The notes beneath the pieces are model-generated. The model worked only from the letters and a program-made list of their open reading frames with translations, searched no databases and was not told the DNA's origin. Of a stretch of DNA of 64,000 nt, positions 1 through 11,135 are shown in pieces. How positions within the stretch are numbered: position 1 is the stretch's first letter; every line of letters begins with the position of its first letter. Made by a program: the position numbers and the translations under genes. Origin of the DNA: Aspidapion aeneum (lineage: Eukaryota > Arthropoda > Insecta > Coleoptera > Brentidae); the NCBI GenBank assembly GCA_963576565.1, contig OY755042.1:99380185-99444184 (forward strand), in the 5' to 3' direction.

Positions 1-913
1 AAGACGTCGAAAAGTTATTTATAGACGGCCATTTGTCGTACAGGCTCTATGTAGCAATAAAGTATTTTGCCTCTAATATCATAATATATTACGCAAATTT
101 TATTTTAGTTTATCTTTTGCTGCAGTTAGTTCTATTTACTTAACAAATTCGGAAAGTGATGCACTACCGCACACAACGGCAGAAGAACGCGGAGTTAGGT
201 TTGGTCAAGTCGTTAAGGATGCCAAAGACATGTGTTAGGTATATTAATTTTTCTGCTAGTACATTTTCTTTTAGAATATTAAAAGGATCTATATAATTTT
301 AAAAATATATAAAATTAAAATATAAAAAGAACTAACGCTGTCTTTTTAACTTCTTCCTAAGGGGTGCTAAGAACAATCTTTTTTAATAGCCAAGCAGCAA
401 TTAAAGCTTTATCATGTCAACAAATAAAGTCAAAAATTGTTCTATAATCCCTTCTGATCTGGTCAAACTTGGTCAAACTTAGTCAAACAAGGTGGCAATT
501 GTCAGGGTACATGACCCTAATAAGCAATAAACATGTAGATTCTCCAGCTAGAGCAGGATAAGAAAATCGTTTCACATATACAGAACCTGTATTTGGAATT
601 TCCGTAGACCTATAAGCATAAATAAGGGGCAAAAGAATCGAGAAGTGAAGCAATCATAGCTTCCTCTGGAAACAATGGCAGATTTCAATTCGCAGACGCA
701 AACTTCCAAGTGGGCATGCTTGCATTTTAAAGGAAGCGGGCAGCATTTCATATTTCTGTTTGTTTACATTTTGAATGACTAGAAAAAGTCGAGAAACTGT
801 AGGAAATTAGCTGTGACATTAAGAAAAGCTGAGAGTACTTACCAAATAAATATTCTACATACTCTCGATCATACTTTTGTAGTAATATTTAGAGCCAGAT
901 ATAGCTAATTAAA
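1..913. other. AT-rich region without a recognisable gene
   Basis: I see no long open frame and no recognisable repeat boundary here. A short direct repeat of GGTCAAACTT-like decamers lies near 470-494. The stretch runs directly into a LINE fragment and is probably intergenic or intronic. Confidence 0.5.
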
Positions 914-1559
914 GACGATAGAGCAGACTTAAAAAACTATCGACCTATACCACTCCTTAATGTAATTTATAAGCTTTTCGCGAATATATTCACAGATAGA
1001 GTAACAAAATTTAAAGAATATCAATCAAAAGAACTAGCAGACTTCAGAAAAAGTTTCAGTACAGTTGACCACTTGTTAACCATGAAAATCCCAATAGAAC
1101 GATATAGATATCTTGCTTTTATAGACTTTGAAAAAGCTTTCGATAGCATTGAGCACTGGGCAGTAAAATCATATTTAATTAATAGCCGAATAGATCACAG
1201 ATACAAAGACTTAATAGCCAATATATATAGCAAAGCAACTACATCAATCAAAATTCACGAAGGCACCAAGCAAATCCGCATAAGAAGGGGTGTCAAACAG
1301 GGTGATACAAAATCCCCTATTTAACCAGGCCCTAGAAAATGTTTCTAAAAAGTTAGATTGGGAAGAAATAGGCATCAAAGTAAGCAACAATACTTGAATC
1401 ACCTAAGATATGCTGACAATGTCGCCTTAATAACAGATAAGAAAGAACAACTAATAAAAATGATGGTAGAACTGGATACAGCAGCTAAAAATATAGGCTG
1501 AGTTTCAGGATCAGAATCAACCAAGAAAAAATAGAACAATTAGAGGAATATGTATACAG
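914..1559 (+). pseudogene. Non-LTR retrotransposon reverse transcriptase fragment
   Basis: This is a decayed piece of a non-LTR reverse transcriptase. The reading frame from 914 gives DLKNYRPIPLLNVIYKL, a classic RT motif (NYRPI followed by a K-rich helix). It continues through FIDFEKAFDSI, where the catalytic Asp lies in the FxDFxKAFD motif, to RRGVKQGDTKSP near 1285-1318. A stop follows at about 1321. In another frame LRYADNVALI appears near 1403-1430, where the usual YADD box has become YADN. Endonuclease and 3' parts are missing. The GVKQGD form suggests a jockey/RTE-like lineage distinct from the RTE-like copy at 3784. It is certainly nonfunctional. Confidence 0.8.
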
Positions 1560-2830
1560 GGTGTCTCAGAACTAATAGTACATAGTTAAACTGTAGATTC
1601 CCTGAGTCAAAATATTACGATTTAGCCAAACTTACCTTAGTCCAAAAGTTCGTACTAACGGAGATACAGGGTGTTAAACTTTATCTTTCAATTCGATATT
1701 CTTTAATAACTTTTTTACTAATTAATATTTTTGCAAGAAATAACCAGCGTGTAAGTTTTTTTGAAATTGGCAAGACGATTCCGTTGAAAATTTTGATGTA
1801 CAATGTATAGGGTGTTCCTTGGACCACTACCATTGCATTTAAATCAGTGTATTTTTTTTGTGCCTCGGTGTATACCAGTTTTTATGTAAAATAATGGTTT
1901 TCCCATCATTTTTGTGTAAAAAAGTTATACTACTTTAAAGTCGTTCAGAGCAACGGTTTTTGAGATTTTTGCATTTAAAGTTTTTATTGCATGTGAGTGA
2001 GTGATGCCTAATTTATGTATGATACTTTCTTCAATTCTTTCTACTAATTAATATTTTTGCAAAAACTAACCAGCATGTATTCTGAAATTTGCAAGACGAT
2101 TCCGTTGAAAAATTTGATGTACAATGTACAGGGTGTTCTTTGGACCACTACCATTGCATTAAAATCATTAGTGTATTTTTTTGTGCCTTAGTGTATACTT
2201 AAGCAGGTTTTTAAACTGAATATTATTTAAATTATTAAATAATTATTAATAACAAGCCTACTATAATAAACAATTTTAAGTTTGATTTACTATTTGTGAA
2301 TTTTAAAATTTTAACTTATAGTTGCTGAGAGCTCCATGAAATTTTATATTTTTTTTAATAAATAATAAAAAAATTTTAATAATTAAAATTTTCTTTAGAA
2401 CAATAAAAAAATACTTGAACTAATAAAGTATACGTACTTACCATTTAAAAAAAAACTAATACGAAGAGGTTTTTGTTCCTCATTAAAAACATAGCCCTAC
2501 ACAGTTGCAATAACGGACAATAACTTACAATTTTTTAACACACTTATGATAATTCAAGAACCACGCTGTATATTTTTTCATTTAATATTTTTGACAAAAA
2601 CGTAAAATCTTAGAATGCTATAAAAAAGTATTGATATGTATGAAGTAAGTAAGAATTTAATCAAAAATCTTTTACGCATACAATAAAAACTTCTAATTTA
2701 AATATCTTCAAAACCGTTGCTCTAAGCGACATATAAAAACTATAACTTTTTTACTTAAAATTTTTTTAAAAATTAATGTTTTTAATAGAATCTTGTATAC
2801 ACCGCGGAACAAAAACGTTAGACCTATTTA
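1560..2830. repeat. Repeat with inverted and direct internal copies
   Basis: A unit with CAGGGTGTTC and GGACCACTACCATTGCATT occurs twice in direct orientation (about 1702-1873 and 2035-2210). Sequence around 1845-2000 (AGAGCAACGGTTTT, GTTTTTATTG) recurs inverted around 2665-2812 (AAAACCGTTGCTCT, CAATAAAAAC), so the region can fold back. The left edge carries GGGTGTCTCAGAAC and GGAGATACAGGGTGTT. No protein-coding potential is visible. It is probably a nonautonomous element; the family is unknown. Confidence 0.55.
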
Positions 2831-3771
2831 TTATTTAAAAGCCCGCGATTGCTCTCAATTTACAATTAAAAAAAACTGCGAAGTTAATCTGCAATTTAAT
2901 AAATTTTCACCCGATCAACTAGTTTTTAGAAAAATATAATAAACATAACCAATTATATTCTATAATCTTTGGACATAAGCCTAAATTTTTGATATTTGTT
3001 ACGGAGTATGTTCCACATGCGCATTAACTGAAATTCTGTCTACACGAAAGAGCAACATTAAGAATTAAACGGGGGTCCTGGCAGCAAGGGTTCAGTCTAA
3101 GAATGTATTTATGTTGTAAGGTATTTGGGAATATCAGGCAATGAGTAAATGAAGAACATTCAAATCACTAGCATTCAGTACCGAGGAAAAATCACAAAAA
3201 CAACCGAATCGACAGAGGAGCCAAATAAGACGAGCCCTCCAAACAGACAGACTGAAAACCTAATAAAGGGGCTATTAAGCCTCGCTGGGTCTTCGAACCT
3301 ACTAAATCAGGATACCACACAGCAAAAAATAAAATAAGCTGCTATGTCAAAGCCTCTAAAACCTAACCTTGTTGTAGGGATCAATCTAGCAATAGAAGTT
3401 ATCGCAGCTGCATTAAAAGGTTTTGCTAACCTTATCTAACCGTATTGTAGAAACGAAACAATAAATAAACTAACCATTAAATAAACAAAGACGTAATTTA
3501 AAGACTTGGTTCTGGTTTAATACTGAATACTTTCACGCCCTTAACAAATGTGCAAGTGACTGCAAGTGGACTTGCTTCATTCTATTTTACTATTTCTCTC
3601 ATTATGATACTTGTGAATGAAGACGTTTTAAAGGTTTTTGTACATATCAAAACTGATTATTATTTTCGAAGTACACTGATTGTGATTCCGTTGCACAACT
3701 CAGTTGACTCCTTTGAACAAGGCACTGGCTTTTGAGGGTACCTTCAGAGGAGGAATATTATGTTATTATTA
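2831..3771. other. No gene recognised
   Basis: This is AT-rich sequence with a moderately GC-richer island at 3040-3340. A 62-codon frame there lacks any recognisable motif. I cannot assign a function. Confidence 0.4.
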
Positions 3772-3783
3772 GTAATGTTCATA

Positions 3784-6700
3784 TATATATATATTTATCG
3801 GTTTCACAACGTTCTACGTCTTCCGATACCCAATCTCCACTCGTTTCTGTTTGCCCATAATTCATCATCTAGGCCTCTTATTCTTATTTCACTGTCTATT
3901 CCTTCTCTCCAGCTTCTCCTTGGCCGTCCTCGTTTTCTTCGGCCAGTTGGTTTCCATTGTAGTATTTGTTTAGGTAGTCTTTCATCATTCATTCTTTGTA
4001 CATGTCCGTACCACACCAGTTGTTTTGTTCTTATATCATCCACTAAAGTACGTTCACCCACTGTCATAATTTCTCTTATTCTTTGATTTGTAACTCTTTC
4101 TCTTTTTGATTTCCCTGCTGCTCTTCTCCAATAGTCCATCTCCGTAGCGGAAAGCATTTTTTCTGTTCTATCCTTGATTGGCCATACTTCTGAGCCGTAT
4201 GTAATAATACTTTTTATAATGGTGTTATATATAAGCTTTTTGTTATGTTTTGATATACTTTGGTCCCAAATTATTCCATTTAATAAAGTTATTGCTTTTC
4301 TTCCTTGTACGTTTCGATCTTTTATAGCTTTGTCTAGTGTTCCGTCAGCTGTAATTTTTAGACCTAAGTATTTATACTCATCACAGGAGTGAATTCGCTG
4401 CCCGGTATTTAAGATTAGATCCTGTTTCATACCACCGATACACATATACTCTGTCTTATTGAGATTAACCTCTAGTCCCCACTTATTGTACTCTTCTATT
4501 AGTTTTCGTGTCATATATTCGAGGTCGTCATAATCCTGAGCCACTACTATCTGATCATCGGCGAAACATAAAGTATACAAGGTGGTTTCGTCCAACGGAA
4601 TTCCCATGTTTTGGCATTTTCTCTTCAATACTTTAAGGACTTGTTCCAAGTATATATTGAAGAGCGTAGGCGAGATACAGCAACCTTGTTTAAGACCTTT
4701 ATTTACTTGAAAGCCTTTGGTTAGTTTTGCTTTTATTTTAACTTTTGCCTTACTATTGCGGTATAACTCTTGGATGGCCTTAATTAGTTGTACGCTTATG
4801 TTTGTGTTTTCCAACGCTTTCCAAAGCAGATTTAGTGGTATTCTATCATATGCCTTCTGCAGATCCACGTAAAGCAGATGCAGCTCTTGACCGTATGCCA
4901 TTTTCTTTTCAATAACTTGGGTTATACAAAAGAGGTGATCTGAAGTCGATCTACCCGCCCTGAAACCAGCTTGTTCTTCTGCCTCCATGTCTTTATATTC
5001 GCTCTCTACTTTATTTCTTATTATTTTACCGTATATTCTGCTTAGCGTACTAGTCACAGATATACCTCTATAATTGTCACATATATCTTTCCTTCCTTTT
5101 TTGTGTATTGTGGATATATATGACGTTTTCCACTCAGTTGGGACTACAGTTCCATTTAAATATTTTTGGAAAAGATTCCGTAATCTCCAAAACAGTTCTT
5201 CAGTGCCATATTTAATAAGTTCGGCTGGGATATTTCCGGGTCCGGCAGATTTGCCGCTTTTTAAGGTTGTGCACACGTTTTTGACCTCAGAGATTGTGAG
5301 GGGTACTGGAGATCCCATCGTTCTAATTATATTGTCTCTTGCGTCTTCCTTGAATTCTGCTCTATCTTCAGTTAAAAGTTTTTTAAAATGCTCATCCCAT
5401 TCTTTGTCTGGTATTGGTGAAATGATATCTCTGCATGTTTCTTTTTTAATCGATCTTATAGTTTTCCAGCTTTCGGTACTTCTCCTACCTCCTAAGTAAG
5501 AATCTATTTTCTGGCACTTTTGCGTCCACGAATGATTTTTCTTATCACTGATCATTCTTCTCACCTTTGATTGCGCGATTTTGTATTCTTGTCTGCTTCT
5601 ATCTGTCTTTTGGGATAAGTAGGTGTGATATAATTTCCTTTTTTCCTCTATTTCTCTCTCAATCTCAGCATCCCACCAGTATGGTTTTCTTCTTTTAGAA
5701 GTTTCTTCCACTAATCCTAGTGCTTCTTTTGCAGCTTGGTGGATGCTTAATGTAATACATTCGTATTCCTCATCTGGGGTTTCACCTGAACTTGTATTAA
5801 GTTTTTCGTTCAGTCTCTTTTTGTATAAGTTTTTTACGCTGTCATGTTCTAGGCTTAGTAGATTATATTTACAGTGATCAATTTCTTCAATCACTGTATC
5901 ATCAAGATGTTGTTGATGCAGGCTTCGGCCTTGATAAGGAAAGAGAATTTTGGACTCCAGAAAATAGTGATCACTTTCGTATGTTGATCCACGCTTTGTT
6001 CTGACATCTTGAATTTTTAGTTTTGTCTTTTGTTTAGTGATAAGATAATCAATGACGGATTTCAGGTTTTGTGAGGGTTTGGTCCAGGTATATTTGTGTA
6101 TTTCCTTATGTTGAAAAAAACCGTTTTGGATTTTTAGGTCTAATTGCTCACATACTGTAATTAGCCGGTTTCCATTGTCATTAACAAGATTTTCTCCATA
6201 TTGGCCAACTGTCAGATCATTAACTCTGTTACCGGTTCTACTATTTAAATCTCCCAACATGACAATTTCTCTAGATGCACTTACTGCTGATATTTCATTG
6301 TGTATTTCTTCAAAAAAATTGTCTTTCACGGCTACATTTGCATCGTCGTTATACTCATAGATTCCAAAAATCGTAAGTCTCATTCCTTTTATTGTTATAT
6401 TCATTTTAATTAGCCTTTCATTGACTGCTTCCCAGTTGGTGATAAATTTTCTAAATCTTTTGTTGACCAAAATAGATACTCCTTGTTGGGCATGTTTTTC
6501 TTTTGCCACTCCGCTATAGAAATGGTCATATTGTCCTAGGTTTTCAGATCCTTTTCCTTTCTTTTTCGTTTCTGTTAGTACAGCAAGGTCTACCTTCATT
6601 CTGCTGCACTCATGTACTATTTCATTAATTTTTCGATTCATTCCTTGTACGTTCCATGTACCAAAAATCATATTCCTGTTTCTTTGCTTGGTTCGTCTTA

Positions 6701-7106
6701 GGTTTTTCATTTCTTTCCGAGGCGTTTGATTGGGTTTTTTAACAGTGTACGTTTTTTCCGGGTATCAGAGAGTTAGTCTGATGCCCCAACCCCCAACCTG
6801 GAGGACCAGGTGATTTTTGATCGAGGTTTTCTTCCCCTAGCCTTTGACGATTCCAACGCCGTTACTACAAGGCAGTAGTCTTTTATACTATCCCTAAAAG
6901 AAAGGGTTGCCACCTACGCTATGATCACCGTACCGAGGTCCATTCTCTCCGCCTTTCATATCGATGTGGTCTTCTCCCGTAACCCTGGGAAAGGGACCCT
7001 ATACAGGTGCTAACTCTCCGGGTCGAAGAGTACCTGGAATCTACGGAGGGCAGGGGTCGATTCATTTCCCCTGATAGACATCTGACGAGGTCTACCCGTA
7101 CCCGTT
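3784..7106 (-). mobile_element. Full-length RTE-like non-LTR retrotransposon
   Basis: The element is 3323 bp and lies on the minus strand. It is flanked by a perfect 12-bp direct repeat, GTAATGTTCATA, at 3772-3783 and 7107-7118, which is a target-site duplication. On the minus strand it has a 5' UTR of about 396 bp (7106-6711), one ORF and a 3' UTR of about 20 bp ending in an (AT)n tract at 3784-3796. A single ORF with AP endonuclease plus RT, a very short 3' UTR and a simple-repeat tail are typical of the RTE clade. The intact ORF and perfect duplication point to a recent insertion. Relatives lie at 13578-13951/21135-21403 and, more distantly, at 41690-42580 and 55620-57112. Confidence 0.9.
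3804..6710 (-). CDS. RTE-like ORF: AP endonuclease + reverse transcriptase
   Basis: The intact 968-aa polyprotein should nick target DNA and prime reverse transcription of its own RNA. Residues 14-250 are an apurinic-endonuclease-like domain: TWNVQG at 18-23, the TETK catalytic Glu near 47, GDLNSRTG at 153-160 and the terminal SDH at 246-248. Residues about 470-800 are the reverse transcriptase: KSAGPG near 486, NYRGIS near 546, FRAGRS at 583-588, YVDLQKAYD at 614-622, QGCCISPTLF at 675-684 and the catalytic FADD at 716-719. The C-terminal tail (about 898-968) has WYGHVQRM followed by an Arg/Lys-rich GRRKRGRP stretch, seen in many insect RTE-like proteins. No frameshift or internal stop is present. 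The ATG chosen is the first in frame, just upstream of the nuclease domain. Confidence 0.92.
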   Translation of the reverse strand: MKNLRRTKQRNRNMIFGTWNVQGMNRKINEIVHECSRMKVDLAVLTETKKKGKGSENLGQYDHFYSGVAKEKHAQQGVSILVNKRFRKFITNWEAVNERLIKMNITIKGMRLTIFGIYEYNDDANVAVKDNFFEEIHNEISAVSASREIVMLGDLNSRTGNRVNDLTVGQYGENLVNDNGNRLITVCEQLDLKIQNGFFQHKEIHKYTWTKPSQNLKSVIDYLITKQKTKLKIQDVRTKRGSTYESDHYFLESKILFPYQGRSLHQQHLDDTVIEEIDHCKYNLLSLEHDSVKNLYKKRLNEKLNTSSGETPDEEYECITLSIHQAAKEALGLVEETSKRRKPYWWDAEIEREIEEKRKLYHTYLSQKTDRSRQEYKIAQSKVRRMISDKKNHSWTQKCQKIDSYLGGRRSTESWKTIRSIKKETCRDIISPIPDKEWDEHFKKLLTEDRAEFKEDARDNIIRTMGSPVPLTISEVKNVCTTLKSGKSAGPGNIPAELIKYGTEELFWRLRNLFQKYLNGTVVPTEWKTSYISTIHKKGRKDICDNYRGISVTSTLSRIYGKIIRNKVESEYKDMEAEEQAGFRAGRSTSDHLFCITQVIEKKMAYGQELHLLYVDLQKAYDRIPLNLLWKALENTNISVQLIKAIQELYRNSKAKVKIKAKLTKGFQVNKGLKQGCCISPTLFNIYLEQVLKVLKRKCQNMGIPLDETTLYTLCFADDQIVVAQDYDDLEYMTRKLIEEYNKWGLEVNLNKTEYMCIGGMKQDLILNTGQRIHSCDEYKYLGLKITADGTLDKAIKDRNVQGRKAITLLNGIIWDQSISKHNKKLIYNTIIKSIITYGSEVWPIKDRTEKMLSATEMDYWRRAAGKSKRERVTNQRIREIMTVGERTLVDDIRTKQLVWYGHVQRMNDERLPKQILQWKPTGRRKRGRPRRSWREGIDSEIRIRGLDDELWANRNEWRLGIGRRRTL

Positions 7107-7118
7107 GTAATGTTCATA

Positions 7119-8099
7119 ATTTTTAAAATCTATGCAAAAAGAAACATTTAAAAACCTGTACGCGGCGTGGCACACCTTATATATCTACCTGTGGTAAAAG
7201 CAATTCCTTCCTATTTTATACTTTTGTAGTAGAGTCACAGGCCTCGGAGTACAATATCGACAAAACAATAAAATAAAATAGTTTTGTAGCCATATACATT
7301 GCCGAAAACCCAGAAAGAAATCGAACAGTTCAGATAAATAATATATGGCAGAACATTCTGGGACTATAAACTAAATCCTATTGGTAAAAAGCTATATATC
7401 CTATACACGATATACAACTAAAGGTTGTACCTAGGTAATAAATAATTGCAAAAATGTGAAAGAATTCGAATTTTATCTTAAGATTTTTATTTAGAAACTT
7501 ATTTAGAATTTTTGATTAATAAAGCAAATCAATTAGGCAAATTCTAACGCGGATTAATCCAGACTTTTTGCTCTTTAAGAACAGGAAAGTGGTGCTTTGC
7601 AATATACTTTAACTTTATACGCTCTAGACAAAGTATGCATTATTACGAATATCTGATGCTCCATGAATTTATCAACCTGGTGTGCGTGCCACACAGCTAC
7701 ACTTGCAGCAACCAAATTGACAAATTTGGTCTTCATATTGCCAAAAAATGATTAACGATCATTGGCTGAATAACGAGTTTATAAAACAGTTTCCTGAATC
7801 TAAAGATATTTTTTCCGGTTTTTAGCCATAAGGTATTTGCAGAAATAATGTCAAAGCTGGGTTTCTCATACAGCATTTGAGTGGGATGAAGCAGCAAAGT
7901 TGTTAGAATACATTTTTTTATCAAGAACTTCAAGAAAAAGGTTTTCTCCGGGAAGGCAGGGTGACGATTTATATTCATCTCAAAAAATGAGATCCACTAT
8001 TCTTCACTATCAAATTCGTATTTTACAAAACGAAAGGTGTTAAACATACTACAGTAAGGGTAACAATCAGCAATACAACTTAATACTAACATGTTACCA
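7119..8099. other. No gene recognised
   Basis: AT-rich sequence lies between the RTE-like element and the satellite. Short frames (for example on the minus strand around 7733-7978) show no recognisable motif and look random. Confidence 0.45.
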
Positions 8100-11000
8100 A
8101 GGTTTCCTCTTCTTCCTATTCTCATTAAAATTAAGAAGCCCAAGCAGCAATTTATAAGCGCGAGAAGTTAAGCCAATCGAGGGAACGTAATTTAACAATA
8201 TCAGTCCCAGGAAAGGTCAGCTAAAAAAAAGGATAACATAAAAGATAAAAAAATAAAAACCCTCTTTATCATAAGCCAAAAAATAAAGGGAATTAAATCT
8301 CTTACGTTGTCCTTCTTTTTCCGCTAATCTTAAAAATTAAGCTTGATTTTAGAAATGTAATACAGAAATTAAGGTCAAATAAATTCGCGGATATCTTCAT
8401 TGATTTATTCAAGCAAATAAAACATGCTCTATTATTTACCAAGGTTGAAGTCCAACTTTCATAGAATACAAGAACAACTGTCATGGAGTGACAAACCGTT
8501 TCCTTTTCTATAAAAACATCAAAATTTCTTTTGAGTTTTGATTTATTTTGAGTATCATTTTACTCACAGAACATAAATTTTATGAAAAATTACTAAGAAA
8601 TTAATGCCAGTAACAAATTAGTATGAATCAAATGTCTCAGAGAATTTAAACTATTTGTTTATTATGTTAATTTAATGTCATACCGCGACATTCTTGCCTT
8701 CACATATAACCCGAAATATTCGTAAAGTTTCCAAAGTTTCGAAGAGCCTATCGAGAGAACGCAATGTAATGGAATCTGTTCCAGAAATGATCACATCTCA
8801 TAGAAGAGTAAGGTCAGCAAAAAAAAAGATAACGTAAGAGATTTAACCCTCTTTATTAGAAGTCGAAAAATAAAGGGAATTAAAGCTTTTATGTTGCCCT
8901 TATTTTCCTGCTATCCTTTCTATAGTAGAAATTCATAGACGCAAACTTATTGGGGTACTTAGGAGAATGTTCATTCGCTTATTACTCTATTCGCTTAGAG
9001 GCCTTCATGCACTTTTCGTGTTAATGCAAAGTTGAGTTTTGATTTATTTTGAGTATCATTTTAGTCACAAAATATAAATTTTATGAAAAATTTCTAAGAA
9101 AAAATCTCTCAGAGTGTTTTACTATTTATTTATTATGTTGATTTAATGTCTTACTATGCGACATTCTTGTGTTCACATATACCCGAAAAGTTCGTAAAGT
9201 TTCCAAAGTTTCGAAGAGCCTATGGAAAGAACGCAATATAATGGGATCTGTTCCAGGAATGATCACATCTCATAGAAGAGTAGGTCAGCGAAAAAAAGAT
9301 AACGCAAGAGATTTAACCCTCTTTACTAGAAGTCGAAAAATAAAGGGAATTAAAGGTCTTATGTTGCCCTTATTTTCCTGCTAACCTTTCTATAATAGAA
9401 ATTCAAAGACGCAAACTTATTGGTGTACTTGGGAGAATGTTCATTTGCTTATTACTCTATTCGCTTAGAGGCCCTCATGCACTTTTCGTGTTAATGCAAA
9501 GTTGAGTTTTGATTTATTTTGAGTATGATTTTAGTCACAGAATATAAATTTTATGAAAAACTTCTAAGAAATTACTGCCAGTAACTAATTAGTATGATTC
9601 AAATCTCTCAGAGTATTTTACCTACTATTTATTTATTATGGTGATTTAATGTCTTACTATGCGACATTCTTACGTTCACATATATCCCGAAAAGTTCGTA
9701 AAGTTTCCAAAGTTTCGAAGAGCCTATCGAGGGAACGCAATGTAATGGAATCTGTTCCAGGAATGATCGCATCTCCTAGAAGAGTAAGGTCAGCGAAAAA
9801 AAAGATAACGTAAGAGATTTAACCCTCTTTATTAGAAGTCGAAAAATAAAGGGAATTAAAGCTCTTATGTTGCCCTTATTTTCCTGCTATCCTTTCTATA
9901 GTAGAAATTCGTAGACGCAAACTTATTGGTGTACTTGGGAGAATGTTCATTCGCTTATTACTCTATTTGCTTAGAGGCCTTCATGCACTTTTCGTGTTAA
10001 TGCAAAGTTGACTTTTGATTTATTTTGAGTATCATTTTAGTCACAGAATATAAATTTTATGAAAAATTTCTAAGAAATTACTGCCAGTAACTAATTAGTA
10101 TGATTCAAATCTCTCAGAGTATTTTACTATATATTTATTATGTTGATTTAATGTCTGACTATGCGACATTCTTGTGTTCACATATAACCCAAAAAGTTCG
10201 TAAAGTTTCCAAAGTTTCGAAGGGCCTATCGAGGGAACGCAATGTAATGGAATCTGTTCCAGAAATGATCACATCTCAGAGAAGAGTAAGGTCAGCGAAA
10301 AAAAAGATAACGTAAGAGATTCGACCCTCTTTATTAGAAGTCGAAAAATAAAGGGAATTAATTGCCTATCGCACCGACTTTTTTTTCGTTACTTAGCCTT
10401 AAGTGTTCCTTATTACGTCATATTATGATTAAGAAACGCTTTAAGCTAAGTAACGAAAAAAAAGTCGGTGAGATGGACCCTAAAGCTCTTATGTTGCCCT
10501 TATTTTCCTGCTAACCTTTCTATAGTAGAAATTCATGGACGTTAACTTATTGGTGTACTTGAGAGAATGTTCATTCGCTTATTACTCTATTCACTTCGAG
10601 GCCTTCATGCACTTTTCGTGTTAATGCAAAGTTGAGTTTTGATTTATTTTGAGTATCATTTTAGTCACAGAATATAAATTTTATGAAAACTTTCTAAGAA
10701 ATTACTGCCAGTAACTAATAGTATGATTCAAATCTCTCAAAGTATTTTACTATTTATTTACTATGTTGATTTAATGTCTTACTATGCGACATTCTTGCGT
10801 TCACATATAACACAGAAAGTTCGTAAAGTTTCCAAAGTTTCGAACAGCCTATCGAGAGAAAGCAATGTAATGGAATCTCTTCAAGAAATGATCACATCTC
10901 ATTGAAGAGTCAGGTCAGCGAAAAAAAAGATGACGTGAGATTTAACTCTCTTTATTAAAAGTCGAAAAATAAAGGGAATTAAAGCTCTTATGTTGCCCTT

Positions 11001-11135
11001 ATTTTCCTGCTAACCTTTCTGTAGTAGAAATTCATGGACGTAAACTTATTGGTGTACCTGAGAGAATGTTCATTCGCTTATTACTCTATTCACTTAGAGG
11101 CCTTCATGCACTTTTCGTGTTAATGCAAAGTTGAC
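8100..11135. repeat. Satellite array with unit of about 503 bp
   Basis: The marker CGTAAAGTTTCCAAAGTTTC begins at 8721, 9193, 9697, 10199 and 10822, giving spacings of 472, 504, 502 and 623 bp. The last spacing is enlarged by a 119-bp insertion. A more diverged partial unit starts near 8118 (AACCCTCTTTAT, AATAAAGGGAATTAAA), so about six units are present. Each unit also holds TTATGTTGCCCTTATTTTCC and GCACTTTTCGTGTTAATGCA. Overlapping short frames recur because the repeat recurs; they are not genes. A detached fragment lies at 12306-12412. Confidence 0.9.
10362..10480. mobile_element. Harbinger-like MITE inside the satellite
   Basis: A 119-bp near-palindrome has arms CACCGACTTTTTTTTCGTTA and the matching inverted copy at 10441-10470. 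It interrupts a satellite unit at GAATTAAAGCTC and is flanked by TAA on both sides (10359-10361 and 10481-10483). The other units show the empty site. The 3-bp TAA duplication and GGGTCC-like end fit the PIF/Harbinger group. Confidence 0.82.

Noticed and set aside
3760..4086. Plus-strand frames over 3760-6360 (108, 72, 141 and 61 codons)
   Set aside because: They are antisense shadows of the intact 968-aa minus-strand RTE-like ORF.
9169..10905. Repeated 60-71-codon frames with KVRKVSKVSKSL
   Set aside because: They recur because the 503-bp satellite recurs; there is no start context or domain.
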